Shown one piece after another: positions 36,251-49,128 of a stretch of DNA of 64,000 nucleotides. Numbering within the stretch: position 1 is the stretch's first letter; each line of letters begins with the position of its first letter. The position numbers and the translations under genes were made by a program. The stretch is from contig CM077115.1 of NCBI GenBank assembly GCA_039619475.1, positions 397,888,557-397,952,556 on the forward strand, in the 5' to 3' direction. Source of the DNA: Icerya purchasi (taxonomy: Eukaryota > Arthropoda > Insecta > Hemiptera > Monophlebidae). Under the pieces are notes generated by a model, which worked only from the letters and a program-made list of their open reading frames with translations, was not told where the DNA came from and did no database searches.

Positions 36251-38225
36251 AATTATTAATAAGAATTATATTTTTCAAAAATGTTAAAAAAAATAACATT
36301 TCCGATGGAAAAAATGCGGTAAAATTAAATGATAAATTATTAAAGCGTACACGTTAAATGTTCCTTGTAAAAATATGTAGTTGTATTTACAGTCGGATAT
36401 TCGTATGTATTACACGGTAAAACCTTTTTGTAATGAAACTGCCGTCGTTAAATAAGATAAGTTACCGCCTTTTATTCCTATTTTTGTATGCTTTCACTTA
36501 AAATCAGAATTCCTACTAAATGAATTTTAATGTACGCATATTTTTAAAAAGAAAATTCTCATTTAAGAAGTTCAAGACTGTGCTGTTTTATATTAATTGT
36601 AACGTAATTTTATAAACATGTTTTGTAATACTTTACATTGAATTAATTCTTTATATATACCGAAAATGAAAAACTAATATCTGCCTTGAGATGTTTAGTT
36701 TAATTAACGGCATTTTTTTTTTTTTTTTTTTAAATAAAAACTAAAAGATAGTCGAACGTTAATATTTTTATAATAATAATCGTATTATTGATGTAACATA
36801 TGTTTTAATATCAACATGAGATCTTGAAACCGTTTTGTAACATTAATTGTGTTTACGTTGCAGTAGCATAATAGAATATGTGTATAATTATTTTACGATA
36901 TACGCGAATTACATTAAACTTGTATTTTTGTACCTGTTTCAATATATCAATTGTCTGAAGAATTACATTACGTACTATACAGTCCTGTGCAACGAGTGAC
37001 CATTACTCAGAGAGAAATTAATTTCTTCGAAGTTGCGGGTTGCCGAATTTTTATTTGAATGCAAAGAGAAATTTTAATTAATCTCGATTTTTTTTCTTCT
37101 GATCTTCAGCTTTATTTATTTATTTTTTTTCTTTCTAGAAATGTCATAAAAATTTAGATTATAAAATAAATAGATACAATTCATTTAAATTTTTATTTGG
37201 ATTACCAAAACTTATGCAATGTTAAATCAAGCTTAATGTAAATAGTCAACACCGGGATAAGAGTGATATTTTCATTCTACCAATATTGAAATTAATATAT
37301 AAAATTCTGACAAGTCTGTTTCGAGAAACTATATTTTAATATTTGCTGGAGAGAGTGAAATATAGTTTTTTTCCTTTAGTTTTAGTTATTGCTATTGTTT
37401 ATATTCTTTCGATTCTGTTCAGGGTCATCGAACGAATTTATATCATCGCATATCTTGTAACTTCTCATACTGTCTACACTTAATTTATTAGTATCTGTGT
37501 TCATTTTAATCCGTGCTACACTAAAAATTTTACGAACTTATTATCAAAAATTAAAAGAAACCAAGTCGTACAAAAATTGCTTTTCCGGCGGCAATTCGGA
37601 AAAAAGTTAACGTAGATTAAACAGTTTGAATTTTTTAAATTGTTCCTTTTACAAAATTTGTTTCGTTTAAGGTGTTTTTTATTTTTTTGAGCTGGTTCTT
37701 TAAAAATCAAATTAAACAAATTTTTCTATTATATATTCAACAGATGTCGATATTATTCGGTTAACGCTAACATATAGTTCAATAAAACAAGAGTAAATAT
37801 CAGTTTTCGGACTATTGCCATAATGATTATCCATTATCTAAACGCAGTTGTGTAATGTTTAATTCTTTCGAATAATATTGAATAATGAAGCGAAAATCAC
37901 GAGTGTTCTGGAATCTTTTGCCGAAATTTTAAGATACTTGGAATACGCGTCACCGAGTCGTTTATTACAATTAGCGTAATAACAATTCCACAATTCGCTA
38001 GTTTTGCAACTTAGTTGCTAATAATAAAATGGATTATGTTAAGTTTTATAATTAACTTTTAAATTATAAAATATTTTAACTTTTTAACCGCTCTGAAAGT
38101 TTAATCGATTTTTGTTTTTTACAAAATAGCCGAATGAGATCAATAATATTTATCATTACCCCCCCCCCCCCCCCAATTTGCTGGATAATGTCGATATTAT
38201 CCATATTTCAGAAGTATTATTCGTA

Positions 38226-38276
<51 letters not shown>

Positions 38277-39660
38277 TTTATATATCCTGCATATCGGCAT
38301 ATATATTTTCTTTTAAGTTTTTAAATTTTATTTTGCATATTGTTTATCATTCCCGTTTGTTTAAATTTTACTCTTTGCTTTCTGTCAAAGCTTCTTCCAC
38401 TGTTATCGACTTATTTTTATTTTCCTAGACATATCTTTCTTTATGCGTGGTGAATTTTTCGCTATTCGGTAGCAGCACGGAGTTTGATTAGTTACAACCG
38501 TGTTTAATATCGCGGCAAAAATTTTGCTCATAAATTTTCAGTTTAATTATCGCTCAAAATGTAATTGTTTATCGTTATATTAATACATGTAACCTTTTAT
38601 CACTGAATAATGGAAATTAAAATTGTTTTGGATTATTGAACGTTTTCCATTCCGGTATTATTACATTAACAACCGGTACGTTTAACAGAAAGACGCTCCT
38701 ATTTAAATTATCTGACTTTTAAAGTAATTTATATAATAAATTTTCTTTGCTCGTAGACTGTTAAAGAAATTCTGTATAAATTTTTTATGCGCACAGTAGT
38801 ATACAGATGTTTTCTTTTTGTTCTTCTGTTCACTTTTTATTATATTTTTTAAATTTTAATTCAGTTTTCATTATTAATCTTTTTTTTTTTTTTTAGAGAG
38901 AGAGGGGAATCGAGTTCGCGGCGTGAGTTTGTACATCATTAAAAAAAATGTAAACGGCATTATACTGAATATTTATTGTTTTTTTACGAGTAAAATTAAT
39001 GTGCACGAGACGCTCCGTGCTATAATTTAAAAAAGCAAATGGCAGACTTCATATCAATGCGTATATCGTATTCCTATATGAAAAACTTTTATCCGATTCA
39101 ATTACTACTAAGCACAAAATGATCATAACAAAGGCTGTAACTCGAAACATCTGTTTATATTTGTTAATTATTTGTATTGTTTATTGTGTTTTTGTGAATT
39201 TTTATTTGTTATTATGTAATTTTACTTACTCAAAGAGCATATATTTTAAGAATTGAAATATATTTTGAAAGCAATACTTATGTTTAGGAAAATAAATAGT
39301 TAAAAGCTAAAAAAAATTTATTTTTATTTTTTATTGCATTTGAATAAATAATGTAATCTGAAGCTGCAGAAAAATTGCCAATTATGCGAAATGGCAACTA
39401 TAAATATCGATAAAAAACCTTTGTAAAAATAATTACAACGGTGAAATCCATGCCATATACAAATGACAAAAAATAATGATTTTTTTTTACACTACTCATA
39501 CCATAAACATCGGCTTGTATATTATAAGTTATGAAAGTACTTAAATAAAATATAACTTCATTTATTAAAGAACTTAATGATCTAAAAAAACGATTATTTT
39601 CCTACTTTAATTGTGAGTGAAATCATTTGTCGTAAAAGATTAGGTAATTGTTTCATATAC
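36251..39660 (+). other. No gene seen
   Basis: AT-rich. It contains 16 consecutive C at 38159-38174 and (TA)n at 38229-38273. No coding, RNA or mobile feature is supported. Confidence 0.5.
38229..38273. repeat. (TA)n microsatellite
   Basis: About 22 TA units after gtg, ending atatgcc. The 16-C homopolymer at 38159-38174 is close by. Confidence 0.95.
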
Positions 39661-39663
39661 ATT

Positions 39664-39867
39664 TTACTGATGAAAGGGAAGAAAAGTATCCTTAGAACCA
39701 AAATACTTGGCTAATGGATGAGACCTGATATTTTCTTTTTCCTCTTTTTTTTCTTCCTTATTGCGTGGTATTGTAATTTGTAAATTTTGACTAATACGTG
39801 TTTCGATTAGTTCATTATTTGTTATATATCTATCTCTATTTTCAATAGCTTCAAAGTTTAGATTATT
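39664..39867 (-). CDS. Candidate terminal coding exon of an unknown gene
   Basis: On the minus strand a long T-rich tract ending ...ttttttttgccag directly precedes an open frame of 67 codons that starts NNLNFEAIENRDRYITNNEL and ends GSKDTFLPFHQ, then TAA at 39664-39666. The peptide has mixed composition, including a KEEKKEEKEN charged patch and HPLAKYF, unlike the low-complexity frames nearby. A good acceptor followed immediately by an open frame that ends in a stop is what a last exon looks like. I do not recognise the protein and found no partner exon, so this may be chance. Confidence 0.3.
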   Translation of the reverse strand, partial: NNLNFEAIENRDRYITNNELIETRISQNLQITIPRNKEEKKEEKENIRSHPLAKYFGSKDTFLPFHQ

Positions 39868-39885
39868 TCTGGCAAAAAAAAACAA

Positions 39886-41965
39886 AAAAAAACGTTATTG
39901 TAAAACTAAGAAATGCACGGATTTCACACAATTTTGTAACTTGTAAAGTACATAACGTATTCAATTAAAAAATGAGGAAAAATTAAAAATTTTACTGACA
40001 GTGTGAAATTCAAACCAGATATACACATCAGGTAATAACAAAATATACTAAATCTATACCTACTAAAGACTATACATTTGTTCGCTAGAACTTATTTAAT
40101 CCTAATAGCCTTTTATATGTTTATAGTATTTTACAAAAAAAGAAATAAAAAAAAAAAAAAAAAAAAAGAAAAAAAAAATGAAAAGACCATATCAAACAAT
40201 TCATCACTTGAATATTCCGGTTAGGAATTAGCAATATTAACAGGAAACTGGAATAAATTGGCGAAGTAGATAAGAAGTTTAATTGCCTGAACAGTAATTG
40301 TACAATTCAACAACGAGAGGCAGGTTCAAAAGAAAAGCTGCATGAAACAAGTTCGAAGAACCGAGTATAGAATTGAGAGAACTTTACAAGTTGGAAGTCG
40401 AATAAATGATTTAGGCTTCAACTATTAAAACAATTGAGGCAGGGGTATGTAAATTTTTTAAATTTACTCGCAAGCGAACTGGAACTGTTTGCCTATAACT
40501 ACGAAATACATTTAATTTTTACAGATTAAGCCTAATTTACTCAATACTAAATATATCATCATTATCCCAATACAGTAACTTTGTCGCAGTAAACGTACTA
40601 TACTTGAACACATTTAGTCTAAAGGTATCTGCTTTGTTATTAATTCGACATGAAATTGAGCAAAATATACGAGATGAACTCGAAAGAAAGAAATTACTTC
40701 ATTTTACGAACTGAGATACGTTGAAAATATAAAAGTTCTGGTGAAACAATTAACCAAAATACTCCGAACTGTGTTACATCTTTCTCTCAATACTTTCGTT
40801 ACGCTACATACTCAGAAAATTAAACATTTTGTTTGAAATTTACGTTAATTCGAGAATAGCTAAGTAAATGATTTCTTGATTTTGCTACTGATACGAAACG
40901 AAAACCTTTCCCGTAATTAAAATTCAATTATTTTTATTAATTTTAAGTTATATACCGAAATATGAAAAATACATGTAGCAAATATTGTAAGATGTACAAC
41001 GATCTTTTTTTAGGGAAACGTCCGTTTTATTTCAAAAATTAACATATTTTCTTCCATTGTTTAGATAAAGATACTATTAATTACATTAATTATTCGATTA
41101 TTAAATTCACCTTCGTTTAGTTAGTGCTTCTGAAATCGCTGGTTTTATGAAAACTAATTTTCCAGCTTTTCTGATTTTCATTACAGAATTTTAAAAAAAT
41201 AGCTTTTTAGCTTTTTTTATTAAAGGGGGAAGAGAATGGGTTTTCAAAATGTCCGGTTCTTTGAAACAAAAATTCATATTTTCACATTTTATTTTAAATT
41301 AAAACTTCCAGTTCCCGATACTCACTGCCACAGGCGTTCACAGGATTTTTCTTCCGTGGGGGGGAGTAAGGTTAAAAAGGAACGTATATTTCGGTTATAG
41401 AAAACACTTTACTACATTGAAACTGGAAAATTATTTTTTAAAATTAATTTCGGATTTATTTTTAAAGAATCTCTAGTAAAAATGTATAATAGAAATATTA
41501 AAAATTCCATTAATAGCATAATTCATAAAGAAATTAGTTGCAAATTATTGTATTTCTACCGAAAAGTGACACTCGCGTTTTTTTAACGTTTCTGCGTGAA
41601 CCTCTATGCATGCTACGCAAATTATCGTACAGAATGAAATGTATAGTTCTTACGCTGCTATCGAAATTTTAAGTATTTATTACAGAATCATTCAAACCAT
41701 TTTTGGGAGTGTTTTCCTGCGTTTTGGACTTTTCAGTATACTTTTTTCTAACTGGAAAAGTTCACGCCGATAAATGTACGTTTCTTTTTTTTTACCATTG
41801 TAAAATTCGATTTATCCAATGCTGAACGGAGATGACAAAAAGCATATGCTAGTCAGAATTGTATATTGCGCAATGATTTAAAACTACGTTTAATCCTAAC
41901 AGTATTTTGATAAGCTGCTCTATTTTATTTTTCTGGAAGTTCCTGCTGGAACTAATACAGCTGAT

Positions 41966-42008
<43 letters not shown>

Positions 42009-44320
42009 TATTTACAAGAGAAGAAAAATGCAAATAAAATATAATTTATAACCTGCATGTGCGCCGATTGCGCTAGTAGCAGAACCATAGTCATTTTTTG
42101 CACTAACCTATAAAATTACTGTCGCCGAAATGTGAGCTTCAGTTTTGATATTCTGAGCTCAACCTGCGTTCTTTGAAATAAGATTAATTTAGTCGGCGGG
42201 TAACTTATGAAATAAATCTAAACATCTTAAAAAAATATTCATATATTATCCTATATGTATGTAGGTAATAAACAAGCATTAGAAAAAAAAATCTTTACAT
42301 ATATACTAATAAAAGTGCACGACGCGTAAAATTAAAAAAAGATTATGTAAAATTCAAAAGAAAACTATATAAAAATAATGTAATATTTAAAGAAAATTGC
42401 TTATTTAAATTTATATAGTGACTTCTTTTGTTGTCAGGAAAATTAATATTACAATCTGTCTTGTGTTACGCGATAGAACGTATATATCGAGTACATTATT
42501 TTTCATTTATTTATTAATTTGTATTTTTTGGCCGACTTTATTTGGGGACTATAATGTTTGGTTTAAAATATTGAAGGGGTGCAACTTTGGAGATTTAGAT
42601 GCGTGCAGAATTTCCCATCACTTCACTCTAAATTTTTAGAAAAACATCTAGCCAACAAATACTTATTAAGTGAAAGAATAGAAGGAAGCTAGTTTTAAAA
42701 TATTTTTAAATCAACTAAAAAAAAATAGTTTTCAAATTATTATTTGAAATATCTGTTACTTATACTTAATACCTTTAATGTAATTTAATTTAATTACATC
42801 GCTATACTTGAAACGGAGTATTACTTAAACCGCAGTTTATAAGAAAATAGAATGCCGCTTCCTTTATACGATGAAAAGTTAAAAATATAGTTTTTACACT
42901 TTAAATTCCATAAAAATTATAACTACAAAAAATTTTTGGCGGTACTGGGAAATAAATTTTTTAATTAAATAATTTTATACACGTATAAAAGAATTGGAGA
43001 AAATGAAAAGAAATGTTTATCATCTGAAATTTTATCACGTAAGGAAAAAATAATTCTTGTATATATCTGTGATGTAATGTGCCACAAACTAATTTTGAAA
43101 TTGGGTCAAACAACTGAAAGTTTCTTAAGTATGGTTAAATATTCCTTGAAAAAACATGATGTCGCCAATGAAACTACCGCGTGCATATTTCTGGCATACT
43201 GAATAAGAAGTAAAGTTAAATATCAACGAGTATGGTTACATTATATGATATTTTTAAAGCTACTTTAAATTGGAAAGAATTGCGGTCTATTTCAGAAACC
43301 ATCTAATATTAATTGTAATTTGAGAGAAGTGTCATACTTTTTTACCTCTTTATATCATAGTCACGACCGTTAATTATTAAAAAAATTATATTAATACCAG
43401 GTAAATGCGACTCCTAAAAAAAATAACATAAAACGTTGAATTTACACAATTTTATAGTTATAAAAAAAATTTCGAATGGAATTTTTTAGTCGAAAAAATG
43501 CGTTCCTGAATTTTTAAAAGTAATACTTCAGTTAAACAACAAATATATTTTGTTGAACGTTAAAACAGAAACGCGGCGACTGTTCTCGCTGTTTTTTTCT
43601 CTTTATGTCGATTTTCGTAAACTTTTTTTTTTGTCACTCTCAGTTAAAGTGAACGGGCATTAGAAAAGAACAAGTAGAATGTAACAGATGTTGTTAGTTC
43701 GACGAGTTTACTGTCTATCTCAAAACTGATATAGTGTCTCATGAAGTTTGATTTCAACAATGTTAACTGCAAAGACTGAAGATTTAATTTTATTATTTGA
43801 GTAAGAAAGTAAAAAAAAACACAAAAAAACGCACGTTTTTAAATATAACCTTTGGAATTTTAATTAATAAATATAATTTTTTTTTTTCTGATCGAAATTA
43901 CTGCGGTAAGACGTTGAGAAGTATTTCCGTTCAATAATTTAAACACAGATTTGAGAAGTTTATTTTCGTATTTGCCTTTTGATGAGAATTTTAAATTTTA
44001 TTAAAACGGTTACTTCCAAACTTTAAATGGACTTTGTAAATATATATATTTTTTCATCCACGCTGTCTAACTAGTTCCACAATGATTTTTATTCATCTGT
44101 AAGAAATTAAAATCTATATCTTCATTAATTATTCACTGAAATCGTTATGATATATATATTCACAACTGAAAAGATTTCATTTGTTGCTTTTTTTTTTTTC
44201 ATATTATAAAATATATAAAATTTTTTAAATTCAAATGTGGTTAAATTTAAGTTTTTTGAAGTTGTAATCAAAGAATTGATATTTAAAATACGTTCGTTTT
44301 TATTTAGTATAAAATGAATG
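39886..44320 (+). other. No gene supported
   Basis: AT-rich. It holds an A-rich tract at 40141-40178, a (TCAA)n repeat at 41967-42007, and a possible MITE with imperfect ends around 41326-41610 (see rejected items). The open frame 42418-42639 follows a passable acceptor but has no family signature. Confidence 0.4.
41967..42007. repeat. (TCAA)n microsatellite
   Basis: Ten uninterrupted 4-bp units. Confidence 0.97.
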
Positions 44321-44326
44321 AAAAAA
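44321..44326 (-). terminator. Pol III T-run terminator of tRNA-Ile
   Basis: Six A on the + strand, i.e. TTTTTT on the tRNA strand, 6 bp after the discriminator base. This is the usual RNA polymerase III stop and supports the gene being transcribable. Confidence 0.8.
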
Positions 44327-44332
44327 TGTAAC

Positions 44333-44406
44333 TGGCCCATGGGGGGATCGAACCCACGACCTTCGCGTTATTAGCACGACGCTCTAACCAACTGAGCTAA
44401 TGGGCC
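44333..44406 (-). tRNA. tRNA-Ile (anticodon AAT)
   Basis: The reverse complement starts GGCCCAT-TA-GCTC. It folds as a cloverleaf: acceptor GGCCCAT/ATGGGCC, D stem GCTC/GAGC, anticodon stem TCGTG/CGCGA with loop CTAATAA (anticodon AAT, read as IAU), and T loop TTCGATC. The internal promoters are present: A box TTAGCTCAGTTGG and B box GGTTCGATCC. It has no intron and no encoded CCA. One oddity is the T stem GTGGG/CCCCC, which contains a T-C mismatch at its second pair. The anticodon stem also has one non-pairing position (G/G). It is probably a nuclear gene, either functional or a recent slightly worn copy. Confidence 0.93.
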
Positions 44407-47259
44407 ACTTGATGTGAGGTGTTCATATTTTGATGTGTAAATGTAAAAGTTTTTTTCCCCATACATTAGAGTTATTTATATTTCAGAGTTTCAAATGTAG
44501 GAAAAACAATTTCAGATTATATTTCATCAAGACATAAGACAACGAACGGGGAAAAAATAAAAAAAAAACTTTGAGAAAAGTTTAGTGTTATATAGTTATT
44601 AAATTATGTTAAATGTTGTGTCTCTCATATTAGCGATTCTCTTGTAATACTAGAAAAATTCCGTAGCCTGTTTAAGAAGGTTCCTAGAAGTTCAGTAACT
44701 TCTCTTTCTAATAAAAATTGTTTTCACTTTCTGGATTAATGACTAGCATTTCCAGCATTCAGCATGAGAGAAAATAAATTCCCGTAAGTGTTAAATAAAA
44801 CTTGGAAGTGATACGGAATTGTACATACATTGATTTTGACTTTTTTTGCATTATGCCGGGTCAAAAATGTGACTCTTGCATTATACAAAATTTAAATACT
44901 TTTATCCTTCCCGTTGACAACTTATCACTCTCCTTCCACAGGGCTGTGCTCAAAATTTTGAAGGGGAAGGGAGGTTGAAAATTTTTCGTCGCATATTTAT
45001 TTTATAAATAACAATACATTTTTCACTAATATTCATACTATTAATAATTTCTATCATTTTGATTTACATATTAATAATTTACTTAAATGAATTACCGTAT
45101 AAACATTAATAAAATACATACGCCATTGATTATACCTGTAATAAAAAATTTTGCATAAAATATTAATGAAGTACCTAAAAATATGGAGCATATGTTTTCT
45201 TTTTTTTTAAACGTAAGAACGCCGTAAAAAATCATCAAATTTATTTATAATTTTTGATTTATTTCAGATTTTTTTGTATTTATAATAACTATTTCAGTTC
45301 TAATGAAAAGGGTTAACCTCCCCCGCTCCCTAGAAACAGCCTTGGCCCCCGGAACTATCATTTTAAAAAATTCTGTTACAACACAATAAGTTCGATTGTT
45401 GATTGTAACGAGGAATGTGAAATACCTTTTTTTTTTTTTTTTTTTTTCGAGCGTTCATTGCAGCAAATTCCTCAGGTGAGGAAATTGCGTAGTTCACGAT
45501 TAAATTATTAAATTTTATTTCTCATAGTGGCTATTTAATGTTTCACTTTATTATTAAATATGTGTACATGTAATAAATCGGAATCAATGTCGTAATTAAG
45601 TTTTGAATATTTTAAATTTATGTTTTTTTTTTGTCCACTGTACTTTCTGCTATAATACACTAAAAGATACATTCTTTAGATTATGGAAGTCCCGTACCAT
45701 TTCGGCCTAGATCACTTCGGCCACGTCTTTTTCCAAGTAAATGTTGTTTAGTGTTAGCGATTTTTTAATTTTTCTTCCCTTTAATTAATATCACGCTTAA
45801 GGTGTAAAATAATCATTGAATCAAGAAAAACACAATCCGGGAAATTTACTAATTAATTTGCTTAGAAAATAAATCAGCGGTTTTCAGTTAATTTTTTCCC
45901 GTTTATATATTGCTTAAAAAATCATTTTCTTCTATAAATGCTGATTATTATATATTCATTTAACAAGTTATTTCAATGAAAATTTTCAGAAAAAATTAGT
46001 CGATCTTAGCCCCAGATAAACAACTTTTATTTACTTCTCTTTTTCGCTCTTGTTCAGTTTTATCCGACAATTCAAAACGGCGAGATTATTTCATTAATTA
46101 TAATTTCTAAACAGTTTCAGTTACTTTTCTTTTTTTTCTTTTCTGTAATTTACCTATAAGTTAAATTAATAACTAACAATAATATAAATTGAACGAGTAA
46201 AGAATATAAATAATAATTTAAATTTGAGTAAACGAAAAAATCGAGGGAAAAAATGATTATTCGCAGAAACATCGAATCATGGATATGATTTTTGAGGATT
46301 ACAGTTTTTTTGCATTTATAATAGTGCACTGTATGTTCTGTCATTATTTCAAAATGTGTAGATGGGGGAAAAAAAAGAATAAAACGTTATCGCTCTGTAT
46401 TAACTTTAAAAAAATGTAAAATAAAATAAACATTTTTCTGGTTCTAGTAAAATTTCTACGTAATTTCAAAAAATATTAATGGCGACATCGTAAAACATTT
46501 TTTGTACACGTTTTCTTTTTTTTTTTTTCTTTTGATACAAAGCAAAAACATATCTGTGTTAATATTTAAACTTTAAACATATTTAATAAGAATTCTAAAT
46601 GATCTGAACGAGAAATTGTTTCAGCTATTTCGAACTAGTTCTCCTTCAACGGGCACAGCCTTGATTTAAATGTACGGTAATTCAAAAAAAAAATGAAGCG
46701 CATTCCACATTTCACATTCACATTTCTCGCTGCAATGGGCAACGGGCCTGAAGATTTGTTGGCGTTAGAAATTAATCTCACATAATTTCAACCAATTACT
46801 GAACTTTAACAATTGGAACGAATAAATTGTATTCGCCATAAATCGGTTATTTACGAAATAAAGAAAACTGATTCGTTGTCACTGGCAAAATATATCCCTT
46901 TGTTAAATCTTTATTGCCCATTCTAATTGGCGCCCCGAAAAAATATTAATTATCAAGCCCTTGAAAAAAAAAAAAATAAATAAAAAAAAAATAAAAAAAT
47001 AAATGGAAGCACTGCTTACATTTACGTAAATAAAAAAGTTATGAGAAACCATTTGAAGACACACGATATTGCTTAGCAACGCCTTATTTTATTCAAAGAT
47101 AGATTACGTTTATTGGCAATTAGAAAGGACACAAAGAAATGCCTACTTCTAAAATTATAAGAAACATCATCGCTGACCCCAAGTGAAAAAGTTTGGATTT
47201 TTTATCTGATAATAACGAATGGAAAAAAGGCTTTTCCGAGGCATTTCTGGAAGACTGCG
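44407..47259 (+). other. No gene seen
   Basis: AT-rich with several T- and A-runs (45427-45448 poly-T; 46967-47001 A-rich). A pair of G/C-rich ends around 44937 and 45350 might be a worn hAT-type MITE, but no target duplication was found. Confidence 0.45.
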
Positions 47260-47570
47260 TTAGATAGCAAGGGCGTCGTCAGCCGATGAGCCAGGGGGCA
47301 AGATGAAAGAAAGAAGATATGAGTTATAGGAAAAATAAAATTTATAAGTTGTAGAGGCTTAATATTTTATGAAACGAGAATAAAATCTTAATTAAAACAT
47401 AATTTTCGTGTGTTTCTGGCAAATTGTTCTACTACTTTATTCTAAAAGTCAAATTGTCCATGATTACGTGCCTATGAATACTCATCATGGCCGGTTGATT
47501 AGAAAGTTTCAAGGCTCCAGGGGGGGCAGCTGCCCCCTTGCCACTCGCTGGCGACGCCCATGTTAGATAG
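47260..47570. mobile_element. hAT-like MITE copy 2 with 8-bp TSD
   Basis: The element 47268-47562 (295 bp) starts CAAGGGCGTCGTCAGC and ends GCTGGCGACGCCCATG, flanked by exact TTAGATAG direct repeats (47260-47267 and 47563-47570). It aligns with copy 1 over nearly its whole length but has an extra ~34 bp in the middle and lacks copy 1's G-rich duplication. It has no coding capacity. Confidence 0.9.
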
Positions 47571-48167
47571 TACTGCTATGGTGACGTTAATTGTATAAAC
47601 GGACAAATCGAGTCAGAGCGGAAGATATCAAAGCTATATAGTTTTACTGCAAAACCTTTAAATTTTAACCTATTAGGCATGGTTGTGAAAGAATTCGACT
47701 GGCGGTTCTCGGAGAATTTACTGTTATGACTCTTTCAAATTTCTTTCCTACAAATTTTCATAGCGGGCCGTCGATTTTACTATTTCCTTTAACAATAATA
47801 AATCTGTTATTATTAGTATTTTACAGCGCCTTAAACACGTTAGCTTTTTGTTAATTTTTAAAAACATAAAACGTATTCTAATTGTGCAGTTTTGTTAATC
47901 CCGCTCCATTAAGACCGATTGTCAAGATGTCTTTCGCCTAAGGTCCTTTTGTTCGAACAGGTAAAAAAATCTGCCCCCGCAGCTATTTAACTGAATCTAT
48001 TTTGGCAACTAAGCTTGATGAATGTACACCAGTGACGGATCCAGGGGGGAAGGGGAACATTTCCCACCTCAAAGATTCAAAGCCACCATGAAGAAATTTA
48101 TTATAACAGAGAAACTTAATTTATATAAAAAATTTGTATAAATGTTACCAATGGATTTAATTATAAC
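47571..48167 (+). other. No gene seen
   Basis: AT-rich. At about 48033, cagtgacggatccagggggg resembles an hAT end, but no matching opposite end is visible. Confidence 0.45.
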
Positions 48168-48216
48168 TAATATTTAATACTAAATGTAGGTGAATACATC
48201 CTGTTTGTTAAAATGG

Positions 48217-49128
48217 TATAATAAAATAAACTTTAATAACAAACAATATAGTTCAATAAATTAGATAAATACCTATTTAAAAACGTTTTCGGGCATAACC
48301 CATCATCAGCTAACACTAACTTAAAGGAAACTTAAAACATACTGAAGTGAATATAGGGAATACATGTGTATATATAGTAGATGTAAAGAGGAATAAACAT
48401 GGCAGGTATAAAAATCTATATGTCGAAAATGCTAATAATTAATATAAAATATAAAATAAAACAAGAAGACAAAAAGTTAAATTTTTATATTAAACAGTGG
48501 ATTATTATTATTAGGTGTTTGGTCATTTAAAATATTATTTTTATATTTATTTATATAATAATTTTCTGCAATGTTCATATTATTACCTTTGTGATAAGTG
48601 GCCAGGATGGTTACAGTATTTTCTATTGAATTAGGTTTATGTTTATTTTTAATTAGATGTTCTGCATAGGTTGATTTTTCTATTTCATCTAATTAAAAAT
48701 AAACATAAACCTAATTCAATAGAAAATACTGTAACCATCCTGGCCACTTATCACAAAGGTAATAATATGAACATTGCAGAAAATTATTATATAAATAAAT
48801 ATAAAAATAATATTTTAAATGACCAAACACCTAATAATAATAATCCACTGTTTAATATAAAAATTTAACTTTTTGTCTTCTTGTTTTATTTTATATTTTA
48901 TATTAATTATTAGCATTTTCGACATATAGATTTTTATACCTGCCATGTTTATTCCTCTTTACATCTACTATATATACACATGTATTCCCTATATTCACTT
49001 CAGTATGTTTTAAGTTTCCTTTAAGTTAGTGTTAGCTGATGATGGGTTATGCCCGAAAACGTTTCTAAATAGGTATTTATCTAATTTATTGAACTATATT
49101 GTTTGTTATTAAAGTTTATTTTATTATA
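48217..49128. repeat. Near-perfect 443-bp inverted repeat with 26-nt spacer
   Basis: Left arm 48217-48659 and right arm 48686-49128 are reverse complements along their whole length. I find one mismatch by eye (the C at about 49065 in the right arm against its partner in the left) and no net indel, since paired coordinates always sum to 97345. The spacer is 48660-48685. A transcript of either strand would fold into a ~440-bp hairpin with a tight loop. Confidence 0.97.
48686..48868 (+). pseudogene. Penelope-like ORF C-terminal fragment
   Basis: The 60 codons inside the right arm contain HLIKNKHKPNSIENTVTILA, GNNMNIAENYYINKYKNN and LNDQTPNNNNPLFNIKI followed by TAA. The pattern (H-x2-KNxH ... 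I..T..IL ... KG..(L/M)NI.E.(F/Y).I.K ... (I)LNDQ ... N(P/S)LF) is that of the C-terminal end of GIY-YIG-containing retroelement proteins. Only the tail is present; no reverse transcriptase core or GIY-YIG motif itself is in the window. The same fragment is mirrored in the left arm. Confidence 0.55.

Noticed and set aside
41326..41610. Possible MITE with ends CACAGGCGTTCAC and GTGAACCTCTATG
   Set aside because: The ends resemble each other in inverted order, but the flanking 8 bp do not match, so no insertion can be shown.
42418..42639. Open frame after a passable acceptor
   Set aside because: Hydrophobic, low-information peptide with no family match or partner exon.
44937..45352. G/C-rich mirrored ends (agggctgtgctcaa ... 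tagaaacagccttgg)
   Set aside because: hAT-like in style but weak similarity and no target duplication.
45686..45725. Repeated 'ttcggcc' motif (catttcggcctagatcactt...)
   Set aside because: Too short to be evidence of an element or a binding array.
48033..48052. hAT-like end cagtgacggatccagggggg
   Set aside because: No partner end in the expected range; may be a broken element or chance.
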